Below, in pieces: positions 1 to 11,137 of a stretch of DNA of 64,000 bases. The stretch's first letter is position 1. Every line of letters begins with the position of its first letter. The notes beneath the pieces are model-generated. The model was not told the origin of the DNA and made no database searches. It worked only from the letters and a program-made list of their open reading frames with translations. Position numbers and translations under genes: made by a program. Source of the DNA: Paraescarpia echinospica (lineage: Eukaryota; Annelida; Polychaeta; Sabellida; Siboglinidae); NCBI GenBank assembly GCA_020002185.1, contig CM034535.1:63512253-63576252 (forward strand), given 5' to 3'.

Positions 1-863
1 CATTCATTCACTGTGTACAATTTGGTCAACATAATGAACCTATGCACCTTGTCATCCCGCCAGTGCTACAACATACAGCGGGCATACATACTGCCAGAGA
101 TAGAGGACATGTGGACATGCCATTCAGAGGCCATCATGTCAGCTCTGGTCAGAAAAAGCGTGGTCGCATCAGGCGATGCAAGATATGACAATCCAGGACA
201 CAACATTTGGCATTTACTTCATCATGGACACTGACAGCCAACTCATCATTGCTCAAGAAACGTTTTCGGGTCACAGAGGTCAAGAACAGTTACTGGATGG
301 AAGTGGAAGGCTTGAAACGCTGCTTAGACAACCTGACTGACCATGGGGTGAAGATTATCACACTTGCCACTGACAGACATCCCAGCATTAGAAAGACTTT
401 GTTAGAGGACTACCAAGAAATAAAGGTTGTTGTCTGCCCAGGAAGTTGAGGTTGTCCCTTCGATAGGCGCAATTGCCAACCACCTGTTGTATTGCACATC
501 AGCTTGTGATGGTGATCCCCGCTTGATGAAGGAGATGTGGATCTCGCTCCTCCATCACATCAGGAATTCCCATTCATGGACAGCGGGTGCAGAGTTGTAC
601 CAGAAGTGCAGTCATGCAACGTATACACAACAAACAGTAAAAACAACACCATGACTCACTGAAGGTACAGAAGCCTTCACTGTCCAAAAGGCTATACTGG
701 ACTGCTGCCTACTGTATGATATAGAGAGCGTTACGAAGTGCGTTAACACTGGTGAACTGGAGAGCTTACACGCCCTCTTCCTCAAATATGCACTCAACTT
801 CAGCCGTCAAGGCATCATAGCCCGACTCCACTTGGCCACCATTGACCAAAACACAAATACAAG
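1..863 (+). pseudogene. Decayed transposase-like gene, first visible exon
   Basis: Three overlapping frames give pieces of one protein: a block reading SGDARYDNPGH near position 165-200, then VTEVKNS..MEVEGLKRCL and ATDRHPSIRK (about 255-400), then ANHLLYCTSACDGDP..WISLLHHI (about 470-570), then LHALFLKY..F..QGIIARLHLATID (about 755-850). This order matches, from memory, an uncharacterised transposase-like family found in fish, corals and molluscs, with conserved blocks G-D-x-R-x-D-x-P-G and A-T-D-R-H. The frame shifts at about 210-250 and again near 445, and a stop interrupts near 655, so it is not functional. The block ends at a good donor (AAG|GTAAGG, 863/864). The 5' end is outside the window. 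The family name is inference; the decay is seen directly. Confidence 0.5.
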
Positions 864-1487
864 GTAAGGCTTGTGATATCATTCATCAATAGTGTTGACA
901 TTTTATGTTACAAAATAATGTATCAGTTGCTTGACAAAGCTGCACACTTTAGAAATCCAGTAGTGCATTAGGAAATAAACTGAAATGGCTGAAAATCCCT
1001 GCCTGTACTCAATAGCAAAACAATGTTAGGAATACAGTTTCGAAAATACAATCTCACTGCACAAGAGTATGCATGCAAACAACAGATAAAATAATTATAA
1101 TTGAGGACATCTGTTTACTGTTACTTGAATTGTTTAATTATTATTATATAAATCGAATTGGAATGGTATGCTTTGGAATTGCTTATTGAAATATAAACTT
1201 ATGCATATATAATATAATAAATATAAACATCATTATATATAAATTAAATATATATATGATTCAATAATAAATATTTGAATGTATTGTGGAATTCCTTGGA
1301 AGTTGAAATTGAAAATGATGGCAGAATTAGGAACCGATTAAAAAATGACATTAGCCGTTTGATTTCAAGAGAGAGAGCATACAAAAAAGCTGTTTGGTTT
1401 ACTGTGTGCATGTTACAGCTATAGCCAGCTATTCTTCAGATATTTCTATTGTTATACTGATTTTATATTTATCATTTGTTCAATCAG

Positions 1488-1646
1488 CGGGTGAAAACAG
1501 CAGACAACAAGCTAAGGTATCAGCTGCAGTTTTCAAAGTCTGCTGAGTATGTAGTGAAGAAAGTGATGGCGTTAAAGGACTACAGCTTCCGAGGAGAAAT
1601 TCTAGAGAGCATTGCAGCTAGATGCACGAGAGACCCAAAGCTGTGA
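1488..1646 (+). pseudogene. Decayed transposase-like gene, second exon
   Basis: After a clear acceptor (TTTGTTCAATCAG, ending 1487) an open stretch reads RVKTADNKLRYQLQFSKSAE and continues VVKKVMALKDYSFRGEIL before a TGA at 1644-1646. The pattern (FSK..., KK...K.Y.F) resembles the C-terminal part of the same family as the 1-863 block. The upstream donor leaves phase 2 while this frame needs phase 0, so joining the two gives an early stop. This supports a pseudogene, or a mis-set acceptor. The intervening 864-1487 looks like an ordinary AT-rich intron. Confidence 0.4.
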
Positions 1647-1649
1647 AGT

Positions 1650-3540
1650 ATGCTCTAAGTTGCGACATCGAGTAAAGAGGTAACTCTAGCAGAGCATGCA
1701 GGCATCGAAAAACCAGCAAAAGAGGAGGCTGTGGCAAAGCAAAGAACCCGCTTTAAGGAAAACTAGTTGTATCCGTATCAATTCGGTTTAGTGCCACCAA
1801 ATTGATACGACATCCAATTTCAAATGACAATGGATTTATATGCTTAAATAACATTGTTTGAACTTCACTGGCAGAAATAGAGAAATGTTTTAGGCAAAGT
1901 GGATTCTCACTACTGTATAGCTTGTATCCTAGTTGTGGTATGCAATGTGTTTTATTAGACACTATTCGATGTAGGGAACTTTGGGTATATGTAATTTACT
2001 GGAATAGTTCAACCAAGTCCAAACATGTTACTTATAGTGAGTTTTTTGCAACAGACCACCATTTCTCAAACATCACACTGTGTGCTACAAACTAATGAAG
2101 CAGCAAAGGATTCAGCTATACGTTTTTTTTTTTATATTCATACTTCATTGTTAGTATTACATTTGACATTATCACAAAACAACATCTCAAAAAGTACTTA
2201 ATAATAAAAAGAACACTTATATAGTGCCATAAATCTAAATGAATCCACTTGGAGGCACTTGATAGATTTTGAAACTAGTACTACAAGCTTTGAATCTGTA
2301 TCTTGAATAATAAGTACTTGTTTTCTTGACAGATGCCCCTAGTGTTGAAAGTTGAAACCCACAAATATGTAAAACTGGAACTGTAATGGCATATTTTGTA
2401 TGTATTTTTTTTTAATCACAATATTTGATCATAATGGTGGCCCATATCATCAATAAACATGTTACTTATTGATGTACTATATGTGCACAGGACTGGCACA
2501 GACCCAAATTGTAATACAATTACATTAAAATGTGTCAAAGTGTGAAGTGAATCAACTGAAAGAAACATTGAAAACTGGTGTGTGAATTTGACTAATGCAT
2601 TGGCACAGTCTGCCATGTAGTCTTATTTATTTGTGAATTGTTTCTCTATATGAATAAACTGTTGATATATTTCATGTTGGCTTCAGTATTACAAATCGAA
2701 TTATGAACAGAGACATGCAAGACACTACAGATCACATTGTTGTTCCAAAAATGGGATAAGAAGGCACTGAGTAATTCATTGTACCTTTCGGTCAATCTAA
2801 CATTACTTGTCCAGGGTTTTTATTTTCACTGTACACTCACCTGTATAGTACAATGTCCATAGCTGAAATTTTCATAAACCCCATTCGCTTCTGGATACAG
2901 TGCAGGCTGGTATAACATGCCTGTTGCCTTTTCTAAGTCTCTCCCTTGACCACAACGTAAAGTGACGTTATACGACTAATCGAATCAATCGATATGTTCT
3001 GAAAGTTCATTTATTTGCATTAGTTGATAATAAACAACCGTTATCTTCTAATTATTGTTATACTGGCAAAACTTTGTTTTATCAATATCGCATCATGAAT
3101 TCAATTAATTGGTTCATTTGTTTGTGAAGGGCTGTAATAATTATGATTGTAAGACTACATTTCATGATGTGGTCTTGATAACACACACACATAATATATA
3201 TATATATATAACATTTTTATTATATTAAAAAATCCTGTCTACATTTTCATATAAATTAAGCAAGTTGCTTGAACACTTTTAAATAGGAATTAAACAACTG
3301 TATAAAAAGGATGCACACGTCCTGTCAAGAATAAAAGCAAGTTTATTAAGAAAATTATCAAAAATGGTTTGATGAAAATCATAGACATAGTATTTTACGA
3401 AGATAGAATGAACCTGAACATTTGAGGTGGGAACAAGTATAACTGCTCTATTTAAGTTTGAAATAGTTATTGCTAGAATAATTATTCGATACCTGTTGAA
3501 CTACGTAGTACTTACCTACTAGCTATTGGTCGAATCAACG
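1650..3540. other. AT-rich intergenic DNA
   Basis: No coding pattern, splice-flanked module or transposon protein is visible on either strand; the short open frames here look random. There is a small mixed CA/TA microsatellite at about 3181-3210 and several homopolymer T/A runs (2123-2132, 2406-2414). Confidence 0.5.
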
Positions 3541-3624
3541 AGCCTGCACGCAAATCATACAATGACAACAGACCGACATCCAAGTTCCAACACCGCCCTG
3601 TTGGTGCAAACCGTTTCGAAGTCG

Positions 3625-3832
3625 TCACTCATACTCATAGTCGGTAATGCAGGCTTCTGCAAGGTCTGTCATACGGTGCTGTACGGCAGCTAGCTCCCTA
3701 CAGCACAGCGACTCGATGTGCGTCGACATTGGTACGCAGTGCCCACACAAACACCATGCGACATTATGAAGTCGCGTAACGTCTTCGTCGTCGATAGACC
3801 AACTGTCACTGTCCGACTCCCACAACTGAACC
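3625..3832 (-). CDS. Partial P2X7 C-terminus-like cysteine-rich exon
   Basis: On the minus strand an open stretch reads LWESDSDSWSIDDEDVTRL, then AWCLCGHCVPMSTHIESLCC and RELAAVQHR, then ACITDYEYE and a stop at 3625. The combination W-C-x-C-G-x-C-x-P-M, a downstream E-S-x-C-C-x-E and a terminal A-C-I-T is the pattern of the cytosolic cysteine-rich (zinc-binding) C-terminal domain of P2X7 receptors. That pattern also occurs in many stand-alone invertebrate proteins. A possible acceptor (GGTTCAG) precedes the LWES segment. No channel domain is nearby; a second open frame at 3900-4100 (minus) could be an upstream exon but has no recognisable motif. The domain call is from pattern memory; the gene model is incomplete, and the exon may belong to a mobile gene fragment. 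Confidence 0.45.
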
Positions 3833-4558
3833 TCACCCGGAGCCGGACATTATTGGACCGTGGATCGCAAACTGTCAGTGTCACTGGGTAAAACCCGTAT
3901 CACCCGTATGGCACAGGCCCTTTGACTTTGTGTGTGTCAACCGTGTGACAAGTCGAACTAGAGTCTTCATCTGTCGTATCGATTTTCTCCCAAAACGATA
4001 CGAAAGTTTTAAATATCACTTTTAATAACTCGTCTCTACCAAAATCCTTCGACGTCTTTGTCAACAACAAAATAAAAATAGTCCCGGTATGCGCGCGCAT
4101 CTAATATTCTGACCTTTGCTTTGAAAGCACCGCCCCCTTCTGGCAGCTAAAATCTTCGTTCGGGAAGTGCGACGTTAACAACGTTTTCATTGGTTATAAA
4201 TCGTTGCCATTTAATTTCACCTTTTTATTTCGAACGCGTATACAAATTATTTGTTGACCTATAGAACACCTATCGTGTATAATAGGGCACCATATCTTTG
4301 TTTTCGCACATAACTGTCTACTAATGAAGTAAACAAAAAAAAAACGAAATTTAACATGGATTAGATAGGAGTGAATCAAACCACTCGTTTGGAACAAAGA
4401 TGGCGATACGCAGTGCTCTATAGCGACGATTTAGGCATCGAACAAAATCGTTTTTTCAGTTTGTCTTATAAATGAGTATGTTTCTGTTACCATTAATGTA
4501 TACTTATATAGTATATATTTCAATATGTAGCATGAAACAGCTGCATTTCATTTCCCCT

Positions 4559-6019
4559 TTAAAAGATAGGCTCGTTTGAAAATATAGGCTCGTTTGAAAA
4601 TACACCGAACAACATTTGAACCTGTCACACACGACATTGCTTGGCCCATAGGGCAAAGGTATAGGCACAGTGTTATAGTGAGTGGAAAATTCCCCGCAAC
4701 ATTTTATTCTGGAAGTTTCTTTGGTACTTTTTTTGGCACGCATCAAGCGACGCTACTGGAGACGTGTCTGGACTTGTTTGTTAGTGGCGCGCGGGAACCG
4801 CACCGCGATTGCGCAATACCATCGTGCGTGGTTATAAAAAAATCCGTACTGGAGACGTGTCTGGACTTGTTTGTTTGTCGCGTGTGCGGTATGACGTCAT
4901 TAAATTGGTACGCGTAGTAATTCGGTACGCGTGGTAATTAGGTCGTAATCATAGTGATTTGGTTAGCCAACATTTTGAGCTTTCGCGCTTGTATGTAGTT
5001 TTATTCAATAACGTCATTAAATAAGTACGTGTGGTAAATTGGTCAAACTGGTAGTGATTTGGTTAACCAACATTTTGAGCTTTCGCGCTTATATGTAGTT
5101 TTATTCAATGACGTCATTAAATAAGTACGCGTGGTAAATTGGTCAATCTGGTAGTGATTTGGTTAGCCAACATTTTGAACTTGCACGCTTGTATGTAGTT
5201 TTGTTCAATGACGTCACAAAATAAGTACGCGTGGTAAATTGGTCAAACTGGTAGTGATTTGGTTAGCCAACATTTTGAGATTTCGCGCTTGTATGTAGTT
5301 TTATTCAATGACGTCATTAAATAAGTACGCGTAGTAAATTGGTCAAACTGGTAGTGATTTGGTTAGACAAACATTTATAAGAACTATATTGAAGGCCCGC
5401 TATCATCAAAGCGGTAACGAATGCTCTGTGTGACGGAAGAACATCCGGGTATTTTGTCCCATGGTAAAACAGGCGCTAAATCCTACGTTAAAAGATAGGA
5501 AATTATAAAATAGGAACTTATCTGCTAAAGCACTCAAACTGCCCGTTATCTGTGTAGGTATGTGTAGTAAATCGTTCAAACTGGTAGTATTTTGGTCAAG
5601 ATATTTGACATGTAACATTCTTTGGGATACGACATTTGCACTTACCTCAGTTGATTGCCCGGTTGCAAACTGGTTACAAACTGTTTTGAAATGATATCCC
5701 CTGTCCAAGTCTCATCTGCACCTAGAGACCAACAGTACTGTTTCACCATTTTATCAAGCCAGCGTTCTTAACTTGCACGTATGAGTATAATTTCGTTCAA
5801 CGACGTCATTAAATAAGTAAGCACGCACGATATCGACTCTTCGTCCCTGAACAGTATTTGACAACAATTGACCGAGTAAAGAATTGGTTGCAAGGCTCTT
5901 TTTTGAAACAGTCGCGTAACTAAGTGAAGCGTTATGATGAACAGTATATGAGTATAATAATCATCCAGATAAGGTGTACCAGTATTTATATAGTTTACTG
6001 TATTAGTGGTCAAGTGTAC
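4559..6019 (+). repeat. Left arm of foldback element
   Basis: Inverted partner of 7617-8727. It includes the 100-bp tandem array (4912-5375) and an outer block that, translated, gives the same short peptide as the right arm on the other strand. That is an inverted-repeat effect and not evidence of a gene. Confidence 0.75.
4912..5375 (+). repeat. 100-bp tandem repeat with TGACGTCA palindromes
   Basis: The phrase GTGATTTGGTTAGCCAACAT begins at 4954, 5054, 5154, 5254 and 5354, an exact 100-bp period with few substitutions. Most units carry ATGACGTCA followed by TTAAATAAGTACGCG. TGACGTCA is the canonical CREB/ATF palindrome. The right arm keeps only about one and a half units, so copies were gained on the left or lost on the right. 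Diverged reverse-orientation relatives occur at about 7264-7310 and 7370-7420 inside the core. Confidence 0.8.
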
Positions 6020-7616
6020 TGGTTCATGGAAGTCATTGGTCTAGGTTTGTTTCGTGTACCTCGTTGATCTAAGTTTGGTTCGTGGAAGTTATTGGTCTTA
6101 GTTTGGTTAAGATTAGTCCTGGGTATTGCTCCTGTGTCTTCTATATCATACACGAACATGTTTTACGCAAATCAATGACCTTGGTATTGATAATACGGAT
6201 AGTCTCTCTAGTTGTGAAGTGTAAGACAATTAATAAGGTATGCTTTGCATTATGTTATGAAAAAAGACACAAGATAAGGTTTGGACATTTTATTCGTTTT
6301 ATACAACACAGACGTATTTACATGTCATACTCCATAACTACAAGAACCAGAGACTAGACATTGATACAGTCTTGCAAAGTTTAATCGTGTACAAGACAAA
6401 AGAAAGTTATTTACAGGTCCCACTCCATTACTGTCAGAACCATTTGTTTCATAGTGTTTCGCTGCTGTTTCGAAACGGAGTCTTGCAACCATGTATTGTT
6501 ATTACACAACTGTTCGGACCAGCAAAGTCAGGAGCAGAAGTTGCGAAATTGGCTGCATGGGTAGAAGTTGTGACATTGACAGCATGGGTAGAAGTGTTGA
6601 CGTCGTTAGGAGCGGAAGTTGGTTTCGATTATGTTCTGTTGTCGTTAATCGTCTCTTTCGACACAGAGACCTTTCGTTGCCGCTTTGGTGGTAGCGAGCC
6701 TTTAATGTAGTTCTGCAAGAATATTTCAACAATATTTAGAATATTAAAGATTGCATGGGACTAGTACACCGTTACTAGAGTACGGTGATACAAGGGCAGG
6801 TAGGAAACAATGATAAGAAGTTACGTGATAGGAAGTAAGGAGACAAGTTGTATGGATATAAAAATTAAATTGTTGACAAAAATTACCCGTGGACGCGACC
6901 GTATAGGGAGTTAAGACGTTGCCAGATGTTGATATGAAGAAAAACGTAGGGGGGGGGGACATAATCTTGGAAGCAAAGACGTGACAGAATATTGTGTATC
7001 CGGATGTTAAAAAGTAATAGACGAGTCCAACCATACAGGAAATAATAAAAGGGGGCGAAGTTTTAGCGGAAGTAAAGACACAGTGGACGCCCTTATAGCG
7101 GAAGCTGTGGGAATGCCATTTTAGGGAAAGTATAGACACGGGGGACAAGATTTTAGGTGAAAGTATATAGTAAAACAATATAAAAAATGACTCACCACAA
7201 GCGCATCCAACTTGGCCTCCTCGGCCGTCCTCTTCTTCACACGGGGACATATTTGATGATGTCACTGATCGAGATTACATACATACGCGCAAGTTCAAAA
7301 TGATGGGTAGCCAAATTACCACTAGTTGTAGTTGGACCAATTTACCATGCGTACTTATTTAAGGACGTTACTGATCGAGATTACATACATACGCGCAAGT
7401 TCAAAATGATGGCTAACCTAATTACTCTACAATTTAAACCGAACTATCATGCGTACTTATTTAAGGACGTCCTATTATTTGTGTCCGTTTTCGGTTACCG
7501 ATGCCAGGTTATGAGTTTTACGACAGAATTAGGCTTGAAAGATTTTTACCGAAGAAGCACGAATTTAGACACTACAGTATGAAAAAAAGATTAAAAAAAC
7601 GATCTAATATCAGTTT
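6020..7616. other. Core of foldback element
   Basis: No conserved protein is visible. The core contains diverged copies of arm sequence (6640-6730 resembles the 5380-5450 block reversed), loose tandem phrases around 6530-6610 (GCATGGGTAGAAGT) and 6930-7170 (AAGTAAAGACACAGTGGAC type), and two diverged 100-bp-type units at 7264 and 7370. The open frame at 6744-7265 (minus) is compositionally odd and has no recognisable domain. Confidence 0.5.
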
Positions 7617-8727
7617 GTACACTTGACCACTAATACAGTAAACTATATAAATACTAGTACACCTTATCTGGATGATTATTATACTCATATACTGTTGATC
7701 ATACCGCTTCACTTTGTTACGCGACTGTTTCAAAAAAGAGCCTTGGAACCATTTCTTTACTCGGTCAATTGTTGTTAAATACTGTTCAGGAACGAAGAGT
7801 CGACATCGTGCGTGCTTACTTATTTAATGACGTCGTTGAACGAAATTATAGTCATACGTGCAAGTTAAGAACGCTGGATTAATAAAATGGTGAAACAGTA
7901 CTGTTGGTCTCTACGTGCAGATGAGACTTGGACAGGGGATATCATTTCAAAATAGTTTGCAACCAGTTTGCAACCGGGCAATCAACTGAGGTAAGTGCAA
8001 ATGTCGTATCCCAAAGAATGTTACATGTCAAATGTCTTGACCAAAATACTACCAGTTTGAAAGATTTACTACACATACCTACACAGATAACGGGCAGTTT
8101 GAGTGCTTTAGCAGATAAGTTCCTATTTTATAATTTCCTATCTTTTAACGTAGGATTTAGCTCCTGTTTTAAAATGGGACAAAATACCCGGATGTTCTTC
8201 CGACACACAGAGCATTCGTTACCGCTTTGATGAAACCGGGCCTTCAATATAGTTCTTACATATGTTGGCTAAACAGATCACTACCAGTTTGACCAATTTA
8301 CCACGGGTACTTATTTAATGACGTCATTGAATAAAACTACATACAAGCGCGAAAGCTCAAAATGTTGGCTAACCAAATCACTATGATTACGACCTAAATA
8401 CCATGCGTACCGAATTACTACGCGTACCAATTTAATGACGTCATACCGGGCGCGCACACGCGACAAACAAACAAGTCCAGACACGTCTCCAGTACAATTT
8501 TTTGTTATAACCACGCACGATGGTATTGCGCAATCGCGGTGCGGTTTCCGCGCGCCGCTAACAAACAAGTCCAGACACGTCTCCAGTAGCGTCGCTTGAT
8601 GCGTACCGAAAAAAGTACCAAAGAAACTTCCAGAATAAAACTTTGCGGGGAATTTTCCACTCACTATAACGTGACAGGTTCAAATATTGTACGGTGTATT
8701 TTGTCTCAAACGAGCCTATCTTTTAAC
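7617..8727 (-). repeat. Right arm of foldback element
   Basis: Inverted copy of 4559-6019. The match begins at the phrase GTACACTTGACCACTAATAC (7617) and ends in AACGAGCCTATCTTTTAAC (8709-8727). It carries one full unit and a partial unit of the 100-bp repeat (8270-8440). Confidence 0.75.
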
Positions 8728-9120
8728 ATGGATAAATTCCATATCTTTTAACATAGGATTTGTAGGGCTAAAAAGTACGGGTAAATTGGCTCCTCGAACT
8801 CTAAAAGTCGTCATATACCTGTACAATTAATTTAATTGACGTTTAACACGGGAAAATATCCTTATCTTTTAACATGGGAAACTGCCCTATCTTTTAACAT
8901 GGGGGAATTTTCCTATCTTTTAACATGGAGAAATTTCCCGATCTTCTAACATGGGGAAACTGCCCTCTCTTTTAACATGGGTGAATTTCCCTATCTTTTA
9001 ACACGGGGAACTAACTGGTCACGCCCACAAATGAGGCGAGCTCATTTGCATAATCACTCCGTTTTTCCGTTGGTTGGTGCCAGTGCAACATCCTGGTATT
9101 TCCCTATCTTTTAACATGGG
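8715..9120 (+). repeat. Dispersed short-motif array (CTATCTTTTAACATGGG)
   Basis: The motif CCTATCTTTTAACATGGG, with small variations, recurs at about 8715, 8741, 8863, 8886, 8912, 8938, 8964, 8990 and 9103, mostly about 26 bp apart. The reverse complement of its core also forms the outer tip of the left foldback arm (4559), so the array is probably sub-terminal sequence of that element family or its landing site. Confidence 0.65.
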
Positions 9121-9299
9121 ACCGGAACTACTTTTGCAATTGCATCAACGGAAAAACGGATCATTCTACGCTGATTAACCTTTTACACTACTAGCATTAA
9201 TTATTTCTGTACTTTCCCCTCCATCAGCTTCAGCCCCAATACAGCAATATAGTGGTTTCTATGAGAGCAATCACAGTTGTTCAACCATGTGTATTTCAG

Positions 9300-9461
9300 C
9301 CAACTGCACTGCTGGAGAATACTTAAATGAAGCAAAGAACGAGTGCTTCAAATGCAAACAGAGTTATTACCAGCCAGACAAGTGGCAGACAAAGTGCCTG
9401 CAATGTCCCGATGACAAGATAACTGACGGAGACGGACACGCGCTAGAATCCGACTGTGTCA
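9300..9461 (+). CDS. Receptor gene exon: GCC2/GCC3 repeat 1
   Basis: First visible coding exon of a ten-exon plus-strand gene (9300-34719) for a single-pass membrane protein. It starts and ends in phase 1. Reading: NCTAGEYLNEAKNECFKCKQ, then YYQPDKWQTKCLQCPDD and a closing DCV. The spacing C-x2-G-x3, C-x2-C-x4-Y-x9, C-x2-C-P and a terminal D-C is the ephrin-receptor-like (GCC2/GCC3) cysteine module, which forms two disulphides in extracellular proteins. The donor is A|GTGAGT at 9461/9462. The weaker acceptor at 9299 matches the module boundary used by later exons. A stronger acceptor at 9227 is in the same phase and would add 24 codons without a stop. Upstream exons and the signal peptide lie outside the window or were not recognised. 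Confidence 0.75.
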
Positions 9462-9479
9462 GTGAGTATGTCTTGCAAT

Positions 9480-10430
9480 ACATGTATCATTAGTATGTCT
9501 TGCAGGAGAGTTGTCCAACACTCTGATGAAGTCATGTTTTAACAGTGGCATTGAATTGCGAGTATAACATTTCGTCCTTACTCAATGTCTTTTCAAAAAC
9601 TAACTGAATGGGAGTATATTTAACATAGCGTTGTCATTTTCACTTTGATTTGTTGATAGCATCAAAGAACACAACCATTCTGTACCAGAGGTGTCCAGAT
9701 TTTCTTTATATAAAAGTTTGATGGATAGTTAGATCCAGGTGGTGTATCCTGACTGGAGGATGCCAACTGAACAGGCAGGGCTAGACACAGTCAAGTGAGA
9801 AAAGGTGGCAGCAAGTGGGGGGTTGGTCTTATAAATTGGTGGGAGGTTGAAGGTGGAACTGGTGGACGATGTTATGTGTATATGAAAATCAGGTCACCTA
9901 TGATATAATTAAAGTGTGTGATAGTAACCATGTTAAACACATACTCCTGAAAATGCTATCTGGGTGGTTTTGCAAAATATTGCATAGATATTTGAGTTTG
10001 TATATGTCTATTTTGTTATGTGTTCGCGCAACTAGTACATCATGTTGTGGAATTAAGTAGTTTTGATGAATAAATGATCATATTTTTGATAAAAATATAA
10101 TTAATTTTGTAATTGTATGTTACATTTTTTATTATTGTATAAACCTGCAACTGGAATTTTTTACAACACCCATTTGTATGTACATCAGTTGATTTGTTTA
10201 TATATGTTGATGTATTTCTTGCAATGTTAGCATTGTGGATTCTTTGTTAGGTTTATTATACAAATTGCACATTAGCTGTGATTATATAATACTGTTTATT
10301 CTTCATATTTGTTCAAAACAAACTCGGTAAACCGCTGCTGGTCTCGGTACAATGATCAACTTTAGAAATAAATGTCAATCTACAGAATATGTTCTGTTGT
10401 AAGTGTATCATTATTCATCTAATCTATTTC
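9480..10430 (+). other. Intron between receptor exons 1 and 2
   Basis: AT-rich sequence with random short frames; I see no further cysteine module, transposon protein or RNA gene. Confidence 0.5.
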
Positions 10431-10440
10431 TGTCCTGCAG

Positions 10441-10623
10441 CCAACTGTGCCAATGGAGAGGGATACAACTTCACAAGTGGCACATGTATGCCGTGTCCTC
10501 GGGGTACCTACAGGATACGAGACAAGGCAATGACTGTTCCCCTAACACCCCAATGTCACCTTTGCCCAGAGAATAGAACAACAGAAAGGGAAGGGTCACT
10601 CAGTTTAGAGCAGTGTACCATAG
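10441..10623 (+). CDS. Receptor gene exon: GCC2/GCC3 repeat 2
   Basis: Acceptor TTTCTGTCCTGCAG ends at 10440; donor ATAG|GTGCGT follows 10623; phase 1 at both ends (183 bp, 61 codons). It reads ANCANGEGYNFTSGTCMPCP, then RGTYRIRDKA, CHLCPENRTT and a final QCTI. It has the same cysteine layout as the first module but with six extra residues between the middle cysteines. C-x-P-C-P-x-G-T-Y is the most typical signature of this fold. The codon split across the boundary (A + CC) keeps the frame with the previous exon. Confidence 0.8.
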
Positions 10624-11137
10624 GTGCGTATCACAAACTTCACATTGTCTGCGTTGAGCAACTTTGGTGTTCAGCACTTTACTAAAAAATGAACCCGTTG
10701 TGATTACGTTTGCGAGATATTATATCATGCATGAAACTGTAATTCATTTTAAGCAAGTGCTTTCCTATTGGCAGCCTACCTGATAAATCTAGCATGCTGA
10801 GTTAACTGCAGGTGTCATCTCTTTGTCACTATATGGTGATAATGTCACGTCTGCTGTATCATCAAAATAATGTTCATAAGATTAGGGAGATAATAATAAT
10901 AATTCCGTTTTATATAATAGCGCAATACTAATCAAAGCGCTTCAAATATTAAAATGACGTGTTGACTAAATGCTAAAATATAAATGAAATAAATAAATAA
11001 GCTCAGATAAAACAAAAACATAAATAAAAATAAGTAAATTAGGGTGTAACAATACAATTTCAAACAATGAAATTAAAAACCGATCAATGCTATACAATAG
11101 AAACCGGTGTCATTTAGATGTGGCAGCTGTGCTTTCA

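Larger units (their letters stand above)
4559..8727. mobile_element. Foldback (long inverted-repeat) element, about 4.2 kb
   Basis: Two long arms are inverted copies of each other: 4559-6019 (left) and 7617-8727 (right). Shared landmarks run in mirror order: the tip reading AAAAGATAGGCTCGTTTGA, the block of near-identical short frames at 4690-4890 and 8450-8664, the blocks at 5406-5708 and 7928-8230, and the inner end near 6019/7617. The core between the arms (6020-7616) has no transposase frame, so the element is non-autonomous. The left arm is about 350 bp longer because of extra copies of a 100-bp repeat. I could not define a target-site duplication: the right tip runs into a related short-motif array. 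The superfamily is unknown. Confidence 0.75.

Noticed and set aside
4594..4917. 107-codon frame matching a minus-strand frame at 8311-8664
   Set aside because: The match is explained by the inverted-repeat arms; no homology to a known protein and no start context.
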